NCBI RefSeq assembly: GCF_003696235.1
Contig: NZ_RFFJ01000003.1
Coordinates: forward strand, 1-64,000
Reading direction: 5' to 3'
Source: Streptomyces triticirhizae
GTDB taxonomy: Bacteria > Actinomycetota > Actinomycetes > Streptomycetales > Streptomycetaceae
Length of the DNA: 64,000 nucleotides
The position numbers and the translations under genes were made by a program. Below the pieces are notes generated by a model. It saw only the letters and a list, made by a program, of their open reading frames with translations, was not told the origin of the DNA and did no database searches. Shown piece by piece: positions 34,654 through 43,614 of this stretch (positions within the stretch are counted from its first letter, which is position 1; the number at the start of each line of letters is the position of its first letter).

Positions 34654-34960
34654 ATGGGGGTCCCCCAGGTCGCCGAGACCGCCGCCTACTACACCGACTT
34701 CGGCCTCACCCCCGAGGACGACGGCTGGTTCGCCACCCAGGACGGCGGCCGGCAGCTGCGCATCGTGCACGCGCCGACCCGCCGCCTGGTCGAGGTGCGC
34801 GTCGGCGTCGACAGCCCCGACCTCGACGGCACCACCGCGTTCTTCCGCGACGGCCTCGGCTTCAGGGCCTCCGATTCTTCAGCCAGCCCGAGGTGGAGGA
34901 CGTGCTCGCCGCCGCCGTCGCGCGCCAGCCCACGGTCACCGTGCGGCGCGGGTGCCGCCG
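34654..34960 (+). pseudogene. Truncated, frameshifted VOC (glyoxalase/extradiol dioxygenase) gene
   Basis: The frame starts as LTSITMGVPQVAETAAYYTDFGLTPEDDGWFATQDGGRQLRIVHAPTRRLVEVRVGVDSPDLDG, a typical first VOC module. After GFRA the homology continues in another frame (FFSQPEVEDVLAAAVARQPTVTVR), so there is a frameshift near 34870, and then it stops. A good AAAGGAG at 34610 lacks a start codon at the right distance, so the original start may also be lost. Confidence 0.7.
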
Positions 34961-35038
34961 GCGCCTACCCGCTGCGCCGGCGGGACGGCGCCCGGGTCAC
35001 CGTCGCGGCCATGGGCGCGCGGGGTCAGCCGGACGCCG

Positions 35039-35215
35039 GGGCGTGCTCGGCGCCGCCGACCCAGACGCGGCGGACGGCGCGGGTCGCGGTGATGTCGGCG
35101 AGCGGGTCGCCGTCGACCAGCAGCGGGTCGGCGCCGTAGCCGGGGCGGATCGCGCCCCGGTCCCGCAGCCGGAAGTCCTGCGCGGGCGGGACGGTCGCCG
35201 CCAACCGGGCGCGTC
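35039..35215 (-). pseudogene. C-terminal scrap of an amidohydrolase
   Basis: The reverse frame reads LAATVPPAQDFRLRDRGAIRPGYGADPLLVDGDPLADITATRAVRRVWVGG, the standard tail of imidazolonepropionase-like amidohydrolases (RG.I.PG..ADLVLVDGDPL.DI). The metal-binding barrel is gone. Confidence 0.7.
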
Positions 35216-35296
35216 GGAGCGGCGGGTGAGGGCGCGGGTTCCGGCCTCGGGACATGATGGGGGCACCGGCCAGGTGCGAGAGGCGGTGACGGCCCC

Positions 35297-37174
35297 ATGA
35301 GGGCGAACGACGCGGACAACGAGGCGCCCGGAGACGCCGACGAGCGCCTCGACGGCGACGGCCCGCTGGCCGAGGCCGCCGTCGCCCTCGTCGAACGTCG
35401 CGGCGTCGTCGTCGGCTGGTCCCGCGCCGCCGAGGAACTCCTGGAGCGCCCCGCCGCCGAGGTGCTCGGCCGCTCCGTGCTCCGGCTGCTGCCCCGGGCC
35501 GAACGGGCCGGGCCGCCGCCGGAGAGCGGCGAGGTCACGGTGGAACGCGGCTCCGGGCGGGCGGTCGCCGTGCGCTACCAGGCGCGGCCGCTGCGGGACG
35601 GCGCGGGCATCGCGATCCTGGCCGTCACCGCCGAACGGGCCAGGGAGATCGAACACGCCGAGTCCCTGAGCCGCGCGCTGCTCTCCCAGGACCGGATCGG
35701 ATACGTCCTGCGGGACACCGAGCTGGCGGTGGTGCGGACCAACGTCGACCGCGACGGGTTCCCCGGCCCGGCGCTGCCCCCGGGCTCCCGGCTCTCCGAC
35801 GTCATGGGCTCGGCCGACGCGGCGGGCGCGGACGCCGCCCTGCGCGGCGTGCTGGAGACCGGCGAGCCGCTGGCCGGGAACGACCAGCGGGTGCGGTCCA
35901 CGCAACCGCCGTACGGGGACTGGTCCTGGTCCGTCTCCGCGCTGCGGATGACGGACCGGCGCGGCCGGCCCACGGGCGTCGCGGTCCTGCTCACCGACGC
36001 CACCGACCACTGGAAGATGGCCCGCCGCAGCGCGCTGCGCCACCGGGCGGCGCGGATCGGCGGCACCCTCGACACCGAGGGGACGGCCCAGGAGATCGTC
36101 GACACGCTGGTGCCGGACTTCGCCGACTACGCCTGGGTCGACCTGGCCGAACCCGTTCTCACCGGGGACGAGCCGCCGAGGTCGCTCAAGGGCGGCGACC
36201 TCAACCTGCGGCGGGTGTCGGTGCGTTCCGCGCACGGCCCCTGGCCGTCCGAACTCCTCCAGCCGGGACACGTCGTCCCGGACCTCCCGGACCACCCGAT
36301 GGTGCGACGTCTCCAGGAGGGCCGCACCATCGTGGTCGACCGGGCCACCCTGGAGGAGGGGCTGGCCGATCCGGCCCGCGTTCGGCGGGCGGCGCCCGAG
36401 GGCGGCCACTCGCTGTCGATCGCCCCGCTCTTCGCGCGCGGCCTGGTCCTGGGGGTGGTGGCGGTCTGGCGGGCCAAGCGGCCCGAGCCGTTCGACGAGG
36501 AGGACGGCGCGCTGCTGACCGAGATCGCCGCGCACGCCGCGCTCAGCGTGGACAACGCCCGCCGCTACACCCGCGAACACCGCGCCACCATGGCCCTCCA
36601 ACGGCGGCTGCTGCCCCGGGCCTCCACCGTCACCTCGGTCATGGAGACCGCCGGCGCCTACCGCCCGGCGGCGGGCGGCGCCGGCCTCGGCGGCGACTGG
36701 TTCGACGCCATCGAACTGCCCTGTCTGCGGACCGCCCTGGTCGTCGGGGACGTGACCGGCCACGGCCTGCACGCCACCGCCACCATGGGGCGGCTGCGCA
36801 CGGCCGTGGGGACCCTGGCGGATCTGGAGCTGGCGCCCGACGAACTCCTCACCCACCTCGACGACCTGGTGAAGCGGCTGGCCGGCGAGGCGGACCCGGC
36901 GCACCGCGACGTGGTGAGCGCGACGTGCCTGGTCGCGGTGCACGACCCCGTCGCCGGGCGCTGTGTGATGGCCGCCGCCGGCCACCCGCCACCGCTGATG
37001 GTGGCGCCGGACGGCCCCGCCCGGCCGGTGCCCATCCAGCCGGGGCCGCCGCTGGGCGTGGGCGGCCTGCCGTTCGAGGCCACCTCCGTGGACGTGCCGC
37101 CCGGGAGCGTTCTCGCCCTGTACACCGACGGGTTGCTCCTGCGGTACGGCGACGACCTCGACAGCGGCACCTAG
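35297..37174 (+). CDS. PAS/GAF-SpoIIE serine phosphatase, cut short by an in-frame TAG
   Basis: 625 aa to the stop. Two PAS-like segments (about 30-100, with AEVLGRSVLRLLP, and about 130-240), a GAF domain (about 255-425, SLSIAPLFARGLVLGVVAVW), and a SpoIIE/PP2C phosphatase domain (about 440-620) with the metal Asp467 in GLGGDWFDAIELP, VVGDVTGHGLHATATMGRLR and AGHPPPLMV, YTDGLL. The TAG at 37172-37174 falls just before the last phosphatase helices. The same frame continues without interruption for 172 codons into an ATPase domain. In Streptomyces such fused proteins control anti-sigma factor circuits. The stop is probably a recent mutation. Confidence 0.82.
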   Translation: MRANDADNEAPGDADERLDGDGPLAEAAVALVERRGVVVGWSRAAEELLERPAAEVLGRSVLRLLPRAERAGPPPESGEVTVERGSGRAVAVRYQARPLRDGAGIAILAVTAERAREIEHAESLSRALLSQDRIGYVLRDTELAVVRTNVDRDGFPGPALPPGSRLSDVMGSADAAGADAALRGVLETGEPLAGNDQRVRSTQPPYGDWSWSVSALRMTDRRGRPTGVAVLLTDATDHWKMARRSALRHRAARIGGTLDTEGTAQEIVDTLVPDFADYAWVDLAEPVLTGDEPPRSLKGGDLNLRRVSVRSAHGPWPSELLQPGHVVPDLPDHPMVRRLQEGRTIVVDRATLEEGLADPARVRRAAPEGGHSLSIAPLFARGLVLGVVAVWRAKRPEPFDEEDGALLTEIAAHAALSVDNARRYTREHRATMALQRRLLPRASTVTSVMETAGAYRPAAGGAGLGGDWFDAIELPCLRTALVVGDVTGHGLHATATMGRLRTAVGTLADLELAPDELLTHLDDLVKRLAGEADPAHRDVVSATCLVAVHDPVAGRCVMAAAGHPPPLMVAPDGPARPVPIQPGPPLGVGGLPFEATSVDVPPGSVLALYTDGLLLRYGDDLDSGT

Positions 37175-37690
37175 GGTCTCGCGGACCGGCTGGCGCGACT
37201 GCCGCGTGCCGAGGGCGACCTCTCCGCGTTGACCGAGGAGCTGATGGCGCCGGCCGGGGGCGCCCCGCTGCGGGACGACGCCGCCCTGGTGCTGGCCCGC
37301 ACCTCCCGGCTGGCGCCGGACGCCGTCGCCGGCTGGGAGTTCCCGGCCGAGCCCGGGTCCGTCGCCTCGGCGCGCGAGGCGGCGACCGGGAAGCTCGCCG
37401 ACTGGGGCCTCACGGACAGCATCTTCGCGACCGAGCTGATCGTCAGCGAACTCGTCACCAACGCCGTCCGGTTCGCCGGTGGGCCCGTGGGGCTGCGCCT
37501 GATCCGGGGCGGGGCGCTGTTCTGCGAGGTCACCGACCCCAGCGCCACCCAGCCCCGGATGCGCCGGGCGCACACCACCGACGAAGGGGGGCGCGGGCTG
37601 TTCCTGGTGGCGCAGCTCAGCAGTCGGTGGGGGAGCAGGTACGGGCCGAGCGGCAAGACCATCTGGGTCGAGCAGGAGCTGCCGGCCTGA
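37175..37690 (+). pseudogene. Severed C-terminal part of the same gene: phosphatase tail and HATPase domain
   Basis: Continues in the frame of the upstream gene directly after the TAG: GLADRLARLPRAEGDLSALTEELMAPAGGAPLRDDAALVLART (end of SpoIIE), then an anti-sigma kinase-like HATPase (FATELIVSELVTNAVRFAGGPVGLRLIRGG, EVTDPSATQPRMR, DEGGRGLFLVAQLSSRWG). Separate re-initiation is conceivable at ATG 37241, which has GAGGAG close before it. Confidence 0.8.
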
Positions 37691-37719
37691 GCCGGAGCAT
37701 CCGGCCGGCGGGTCGGCCG

Positions 37720-37880
37720 GTCAGGACGCCGGCGCCGCCGCCACCGGGCTGGCGCTCGGCGGCATCATCACCGGCGTCGTCGGCCGAACCCCGCTGCCGG
37801 AGTGGGACTTTCACGCGCTGTTCCTCTTCGGCGTCCTCCCCCTGGCGCTGATCCCCGTGGTGTGGCGCATGGTCCCCGCC
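37720..37880 (+). pseudogene. Fragment of an MFS (aromatic acid:H+ symporter-like) transporter
   Basis: A frame reads GLALGGIITGVVGRTPLPEW, then DFHALFLFGVLPLALIPVVWRMVP, i.e. one loop and one transmembrane segment as found in PcaK-type MFS proteins. Nothing of the remaining ten or eleven helices is present. Confidence 0.5.
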
Positions 37881-37907
37881 GTGGTGTGGGACGCCGCCAC
37901 CAGGTCG

Positions 37908-38094
37908 ACATGGGCCTTGCCCCGCCGCTGGTGCTCGCCGCCGGCGACTCGCTGCCGCTGGTCGTCACCCCGGTCATGCCCGCGCGCGGCGTCACGGACG
38001 AGGAGATCGCCCGGCACCCGGCCGAACTGCTGCGCTCGGCCCGGGCCATGTCCGAGGACCTGGGCCACGCCACGCACCAGGACGGCGAGGGCTG
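37908..38094 (+). pseudogene. C-terminal fragment of an IclR-type regulator
   Basis: Reads MGLAPPLVLAAGDSLPLVVTPVMPARGVTDEEIARHPAELLRSARAMSEDLG and stops normally. The pattern GLA.P......LPL..T.VMPAR...DEEIARH..ELL.SA..IS.DLG is the end of an IclR effector domain. No HTH is left. Confidence 0.55.
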
Positions 38095-38110
38095 AGGTCT
38101 CTCGTTCGGG

Positions 38111-38704
38111 TCTTCGTGGATCAGTGAGCGGCTCCTCTTTGGCTGTTGTCGCGAGCCCGTGAAGATGCGAGAGAGGGGGCCCCGGCCGGGACGGTGAACG
38201 GGCGGGGTGGTCGTTGACCGAACCCACCCCTCACCGCCCGCCCAACACCGGACCGTCACCGTCCCCGCGATGAGTTCGACGCGTCGTCACACCCGCGACG
38301 GGCCATCCGCCGGGGCAGGCCGGAGAAGCCGGTGCGCGCCACGCACGCCCCCACCGGCCAACCGACCTCCCACAACCCCGCAGTCGCCGCGCGTCCCAGG
38401 GCGCGTACCGCCATCCACCACCGTCCCCGGCGACAACAAGCCCACCCCCGGAAGACGCCCCTCCCTTCCCTCTCCCGGCCAGCCCGTCGCAGTCCTTCGT
38501 TACGCCCGCACCCGGCCGAACGTGCGCCAGGTAAGCCGCCCACCGGGGCCCGCGCCACAACCTCAACCCCCCACCTCCACAGCCTCGTCAACAACCAACC
38601 AGCCAGCCGGGCTTACCCGCACCGGCCACCGGCCCGCAGAGGGACCGGGCACACCCACCGGCCCGCACCCACCACCCGCACCCCCCGCCACTGATCCACG
38701 AAGA
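38111..38704. repeat. 16-bp perfect inverted repeats flanking a 562-bp C-rich segment
   Basis: TCTTCGTGGATCAGTG at 38111-38126 and its exact reverse complement at 38689-38704. No coding sequence between. Could be a non-autonomous insertion or a rearrangement product. No target duplication was recognised. Confidence 0.5.
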
Positions 38705-38818
38705 TCCAGAAGAGGGCGACGGCCGTTTTTGGACACGGCGAGATCAACCGTTCCACCAGCGGTTCCCCTTCGGTGGGCCGAACGACGAGGCCGGCGCACC
38801 TCGTTGCGGCTTCCGGGC

Positions 38819-38840
38819 CTGCCCGCCGTCCGGCGGGCAG
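38819..38840. terminator. GC-rich hairpin
   Basis: CTGCCCGCCG (38819-38828) and CGGCGGGCAG (38831-38840) with a 2-nt loop. May terminate a transcript entering the empty region; its owner is unclear. Confidence 0.4.
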
Positions 38841-39120
38841 CTCTGAGCGCCAGGTCACACCATGAACCCGTGGACAGGGGCCGGTTCATCCGCTCCCCGG
38901 GTCGCCCCGCGCCCCCGTGGTGTGCCCTCGGGAAAAGTCCATCCTGTCGAACCCCTTGCCCGGGGCATGAGTAGAACGGTATACCAACGTCGGACGGAAC
39001 CTTTCCGCCACGGGCGCACCGGCCGATGCCGGCCCACACCCCCCATGACGCACCAGACATGGGACGACTCGACGCTGCGCTTACTTAAGTTACTGCCTGA
39101 AGTTTTGCGAAGGGCTACTC

Positions 39121-40805
39121 ATGATCAACGGATCGCGCTCGCGCGTTCTCGCCTCCTGCGTCACCGTCACCGTCCTGGGGCTCACGGCCTGCTCGGGGGC
39201 GGCACCAACGCGTCCTCCGGGGATGGCCTGATCCTCAACGCCTACGCCGGTGCCAGCGGGACCTTCGTGGAGAACTGGAACCCGCTCTCGCCCACGGTCC
39301 TCAGCGGCGCGCAGGGCATGATCTACGAGCCGCTGTTCTACTTCAACAACCTCAAGCCGGCCACCGAGGAGCCGACGCCCCTCCTGGGCACGAGCTACTC
39401 CTGGAACGAGGACGGCACCGTCCTCTCGGTCGAGACCCGGGATGGCGTCAACTGGAGCGACGGGGAGCCGTTCTCCGCCGAGGACGTGGCGTTCACCTTC
39501 AACCTCATCAGGGACACGCCGGAGTTGAACACCACCGGCACCACCCCGGAGGCCGAGGCGGTCGACGACACCCATGTCACCCTGACCTTCGAGGAGCCGT
39601 CCTTCATGGACGCCCCGACGCTGCTGGGCGGCACCTATATCGTTCCCGAGCACATCTGGTCGGAGAAGCCGGACCCCGCCACCGACCCCAACCGCGAGCC
39701 GGTCGGCACCGGGCCCATGGTGGCCTCGGACTTCACCCCGCAGTCCTACCTGGTGGAGAAGAACCCGGAGTTCCGCAACGCCGACGACGTCCAGGTGGGC
39801 GGGCTGCGGTACCACTCGCTCTCGGGCAACCAGGCCGCGACCGACAAGCTGCTGGCCAAGCAGCTGGACTGGGCGGGGATCTTCATCCCCGACGTCGACA
39901 ACGTCCTCGGCAACCGGGACGACATCGGCCTGACCTCCTTCGGCAGCCAGCAGGTGGTCCTCGCCACCTGCGCCAACGCCGAACTGGGCTGCGAGGGGCC
40001 GCAGACCGACCCGGCCGTCCGGCACGCGCTGTCCGCCGCGCTCGACCGTGACCAGGTGAACCGGCTGGCCTACTACGACAGGGCCGAGCCGATCTCGGCG
40101 ACCTTCGCGCTGCTGGAGCGCGACGCCGACCTGATCGCGCCCGACCTCCGCGAGCCGATGCCCGGCAGCCCCGACGTCGAGGCCGCCAAGAGCCTGCTGG
40201 AGGAGGCCGGTTGGACCATGGGCTCGGACGGCATCTACGTCAGGGACGGCGAGCGCCTCTCCATGAACGTCCAGGTGACCACCGGCTACACCGACTACAT
40301 CACCGCCCTCGACGCCATGGCGCAGCAGGCCAAGGCGGCGGGCATCGAGCTGGTGACCCGGCAGGTCGCCAACTCGGAGAACACCAGCTCGCAGGGGCTC
40401 GGCAACTTCGAGCTGGCTATCAGCGGCATCTTCCAGGGCCGGGGTCCCGACCCGTACTACATCTACGAGACCTACTTCTCCTCCGAGAACACCGGCCCGG
40501 TCGGCGAGTCGATCAACCCCTACGGCAACGTCGTCCGCTACTCCAACCCCGAGGTCGACGAGGCGCTCGTGGCCGCCGCCAGCACCGAGGACATGGCGGT
40601 GCGCGCCGAGCAGTACGCGATCATCCAGGAGCACATCGTCGAGGACATGCCGTACATCCCGGTCGTCAACAACATCTCGTTCGCGACCTACAGCACGGAG
40701 CGCGTGACCGGCTTCCCGACCGAGGACGACCTCTGGGCCAGCCCCGACGTGATCGGCGCGCCGAGCAACGGCCTGGTCATCCAGCGCCTGCGGCCCGTCA
40801 ACTGA
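39121..40805 (+). CDS. ABC transporter substrate-binding lipoprotein, family 5, frameshifted after the lipobox
   Basis: The ATG at 39121 has GAAGGG upstream and encodes MINGSRSRVLASCVTVTVLGLTACSG, a lipoprotein signal with lipobox LTAC. After a run of five G (39195-39199) this frame ends soon at TGA, while the mature SBP_bac_5 protein (NASSGDGLILNAYAGASGTFVENWNPLSP ... VIQRLRPVN) continues in another frame. One extra G would join them exactly (CSGGGTNASSG). The mature part, about 535 aa, looks intact (LFYFNNLKP, FSAEDVAFTFNLI, GTGPMV, VRHALSAALDRDQVNRL). Family 5 proteins bind peptides or oligosaccharides. First gene of a five-gene importer operon. Confidence 0.85.
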
Positions 40806-40838
40806 CGCCGCCGGCGCACCGTTCCGAGGCAACCATCC

Positions 40839-41825
40839 ATGTATCTCCTGCGGAAACTCGCCTTCTACCTCGCCGCCTTCTGGGCGGCGGTCACCCTCAA
40901 CTTCCTGATACCGAGGCTGCTCCCCGGCAACCCGGTGGACATCCTCATCGGGAAGCTCGCCCAGCAGGGCCCGGTCGCCCCGGGCACCCGGGACTCGTTG
41001 GAGATGCTGCTGGGCTCCGACACCTCCGAGTCCCTCTGGTCCCAGTACGTGAGCTATCTCAGCGGCCTGGCCAAGGGCGACTTCGGGACGTCGGTGACCT
41101 ACTTCCCGGCCCCGGTGACGGACGTCATCGGGCAGGCCATCCCGTGGACCCTGCTGCTCGTCGGCATCTCCACACTGCTGGCGTTCCTGCTCGGCGTCGG
41201 CCTCGGGGCCTTCGCCGGGTGGAAGCGGGGCACCTGGGTCGACTCGATCATCCCGGCCACCGCGCTGCTCCAGTCCGTGCCGTACTTCTGGCTGGCGCTG
41301 GTCCTGGTGTACTTCTTCGCGGTCAACCTGGGCTGGTTCCCGCTGAGCGGCGGCTACGACGTCAACTCGGTGCGCCCCGGCTGGTCCTGGGAGTTCATCG
41401 AGAGCGCCATCTCCTACGGCACGCTCCCCGCGATCACCATCGTCGTCAGCTCCATCGGCGGCTGGCTGCTGGGGATGCGCAACATGATGGTCTCCACGCT
41501 CTCCGACGACTACGTGGTCACCGCGGAGGCCAAGGGCCTGCACCCGGTCAGGGTGATGATCACCTACGCGGCCAGGAACGCGGCGCTGCCCTCCGTCGCC
41601 GGGTTCGCCATCTCACTGGGTTTCGTGGTGGCCGGGTCGATCGTGACCGAACAGGTCTTCTCGTATCCGGGCATCGGCAACGCGATGCTGCTGGCGGTGT
41701 CGAACAACGACTACGCGCTCATGCAGGGGCTGTTCCTCGTCATCACCATCGCCGTCCTGGTGTCGAACCTGCTCGTCGACCTGTTCTACGGGCTCATCGA
41801 CCCCCGTACCCGGACCCGGAACTGA
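40839..41825 (+). CDS. ABC transporter permease, DppB-like
   Basis: 328 aa, six hydrophobic segments. The N-terminus (YLLRKLAFYLAAFWAAVTLNFLIPRLLPGNPVDIL) and the GDFGTSVTYFPAPVTDVIGQAIPWTLLLV segment are typical of DppB/OppB. The EAA loop reads VVTAEAKGLHPVRVMITYAARNAALP, and EQVFSYPGIGNAMLLAVSNNDYALMQG is diagnostic for the family. 33 bp after the binding-protein gene and 12 bp before the second permease, so one transcript. Confidence 0.93.
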   Translation: MYLLRKLAFYLAAFWAAVTLNFLIPRLLPGNPVDILIGKLAQQGPVAPGTRDSLEMLLGSDTSESLWSQYVSYLSGLAKGDFGTSVTYFPAPVTDVIGQAIPWTLLLVGISTLLAFLLGVGLGAFAGWKRGTWVDSIIPATALLQSVPYFWLALVLVYFFAVNLGWFPLSGGYDVNSVRPGWSWEFIESAISYGTLPAITIVVSSIGGWLLGMRNMMVSTLSDDYVVTAEAKGLHPVRVMITYAARNAALPSVAGFAISLGFVVAGSIVTEQVFSYPGIGNAMLLAVSNNDYALMQGLFLVITIAVLVSNLLVDLFYGLIDPRTRTRN

Positions 41826-41837
41826 GAGGCCGTCCCC

Positions 41838-42752
41838 ATGTCCAGTGTGCTGAACGACACCATGGCCGCCGCCGAGGAGGGCTCCATCGAGGAGGCGGCG
41901 GGGCCCCGGCGTCGGCGCTGGCGTGAGCCCAAGCTGCTCACCGGCGCCGGCATCGTCATCGTCATCGTGCTGTTCGGGCTGCTCGGCCCGCTGCTGACGC
42001 AGGACCCGTACGCGGTCGACAACATCGGCATGACCCCGCCCAGTGGGGACCACCTGCTGGGCACCACCCAGACCGGCGAGGACGTGCTGGCGCAACTCGC
42101 CCACGGCACCCGGGGTTCGCTGCTGATCGGCGTCATGGTGGGCGCCATGACCCTCGGGCTCTCCGCCTTCTTCGGCATCCTCGGCGCGTTCGTCGGCGGC
42201 ATCCTCGACGAGCTGTTCTCGCTGCTCACCAACATCGTGCTGGTGATCCCCGGGCTGCCGCTGATGATCGTGATCGGCAGCTATGTCGAGCAGAAGAGCA
42301 TCTTCCTGGTGGCGGGCGTCCTCGCGCTGACGGGCTGGGCCGCCGGCGCGCGGGTGGTGCGGGCCCAGACGCTGTCGCTGCGCGACCGCGACTACGTGCT
42401 CGCCACCCGGGTGGCGGGGGAGTCGACCTGGCGGATCATCTGCGTGGAGATCCTGCCCAACCTGCTGCCCGTGCTGTCCTCCGGGTTCGTCTTCTCGATC
42501 GTCTTCGCGATCCTCGGCGAGGCCGGGCTCGCGTTCATCGGCATCGGCGCCAGCGACTCCCTGACCTGGGGCACGATGCTCGCCGACGCGCAGAACGGGC
42601 AGGCGCTGCTGCTCGGCGGCTGGTGGTGGTTCGTGGCCCCCGGCTTCCTGATCGCCATCCTCGGCTGCGGCCTCGCCCTGATCAACTTCAGCATCGACGA
42701 GATCATCAACCCCAAGCTGCGTCCGGCTCGTGCCCGAAAGAGGTCGTCGTGA
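41838..42752 (+). CDS. ABC transporter permease, DppC-like
   Basis: 304 aa. Cytoplasmic N-terminus then TM1 (GAGIVIVIVLFGLLGPLLTQDPY), the DppC motif DHLLGTTQTGEDVLAQLAHGTRGSLLIGVM, EAA loop (LATRVAGESTWRIICVEILPNLLPVL), and the final GWWWFVAPGFLIAILGCGLALINFSIDEIINPKLR. Stop TGA shares one base with the ATG of the ATPase gene. Partner of the DppB-like permease. Confidence 0.93.
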   Translation: MSSVLNDTMAAAEEGSIEEAAGPRRRRWREPKLLTGAGIVIVIVLFGLLGPLLTQDPYAVDNIGMTPPSGDHLLGTTQTGEDVLAQLAHGTRGSLLIGVMVGAMTLGLSAFFGILGAFVGGILDELFSLLTNIVLVIPGLPLMIVIGSYVEQKSIFLVAGVLALTGWAAGARVVRAQTLSLRDRDYVLATRVAGESTWRIICVEILPNLLPVLSSGFVFSIVFAILGEAGLAFIGIGASDSLTWGTMLADAQNGQALLLGGWWWFVAPGFLIAILGCGLALINFSIDEIINPKLRPARARKRSS

Positions 42753-43612
42753 TGGCGAAGGCACCCGTTCTCACCGTGGACGGACTGTCCGTCGACTACG
42801 TCACGGACCGCTCCGTCCCGGCCGTCGATGAGGTGAGCCTCCAGATCCACCGGGGCGAGATCCTCGGCCTGGCCGGGGAGAGCGGCTGTGGCAAGTCGAC
42901 GTTCGCCTACGGCATCAACCAGCTGATCCGCCCGCCGGGCACCATCTCCGGCGGCAGCGTCACCTTCCACGACAGCTCGGGCGAGGACATCGACGTCCTG
43001 AAGCTGACCGGGCGGGCGCTGCGCGCCTACCGGTGGGACAAGGTGTCCATGGTCTTCCAGGGCGCCATGAACTCGCTGAACCCGGTCATCCCCGTCCACG
43101 CCCAGCTCGGCGACGTCTTCAAGACCCACCGACCGGAGATGAGCCGGGCCCAACGCCAGGCCAGGGCCGAGGAGTTGTTCGAGTTCGTCGGCGTGCCGAC
43201 GAACCGGCTGCGGTCCTACGCGCACGAGCTGTCCGGCGGGATGCGGCAGCGCGTGATGATCGCGATGGCGCTGGCGCTCTCGCCCCAGCTGATCATCATG
43301 GACGAGCCGACGACCGCCCTCGACGTGGTGGTGCAGCGGGACATCATCGAGGAGATCACGCGGCTCCAGCGCGAACTCGACTTCTCCGTCCTGTTCATCA
43401 CCCACGACCTGCCGATGCTGCTGGAGATCAGCGACCGCATCGCCATCATGAAGAACGGGAGGATCGTGGAGCTGGCCGGGGCCGAGGACATCTTCTTCGC
43501 GGCCCGCCACCCGTACACCAAGGAACTGCTGCGGTCCTTTCCGAGCCTCACCGGAACGCGCGGCGACTTCATCCGACACGGCGCCGGCATCGAAGAGTCC
43601 GGGGAGGAATGA
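42752..43612 (+). CDS. ABC transporter ATP-binding protein, DppD-like
   Basis: 286 aa. Walker A GESGCGKSTFAYGI, Q-loop MVFQGAMNSLNPV, signature LSGGMRQRVMIAMALALSP, Walker B LIIMDEPTTALD, switch His in FITHDL. C-terminal RHPYTKELLRSFPSL is the oligopeptide-type extension. ATG 42752 overlaps the permease stop by one base. A couple of in-frame codons upstream are less likely. Heterodimerises with the following ATPase. Confidence 0.93.
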   Translation: MAKAPVLTVDGLSVDYVTDRSVPAVDEVSLQIHRGEILGLAGESGCGKSTFAYGINQLIRPPGTISGGSVTFHDSSGEDIDVLKLTGRALRAYRWDKVSMVFQGAMNSLNPVIPVHAQLGDVFKTHRPEMSRAQRQARAEELFEFVGVPTNRLRSYAHELSGGMRQRVMIAMALALSPQLIIMDEPTTALDVVVQRDIIEEITRLQRELDFSVLFITHDLPMLLEISDRIAIMKNGRIVELAGAEDIFFAARHPYTKELLRSFPSLTGTRGDFIRHGAGIEESGEE

Positions 43613-43614
43613 CG

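Larger units (their letters stand above)
38095..39120. other. About 1 kb without credible gene, strand-asymmetric and C-rich
   Basis: From about 38200 to 38700 the + strand is rich in C and A and poor in T and G (CCCACC/CACCCG runs). Open frames on both strands are compositional only. It is framed by an inverted repeat (38111-38126 and 38689-38704). A 22-nt hairpin lies at 38819-38840. The last 60 bp before 39121 should contain the ABC operon promoter; ACTTAAGT at 39083-39090 is a small palindrome there. Confidence 0.6.

Noticed and set aside
38256-38594. Minus-strand frame of 112 codons in the C-rich block
   Set aside because: Composition-driven (Arg/Gly/Trp-rich), no ribosome site, no family resemblance.
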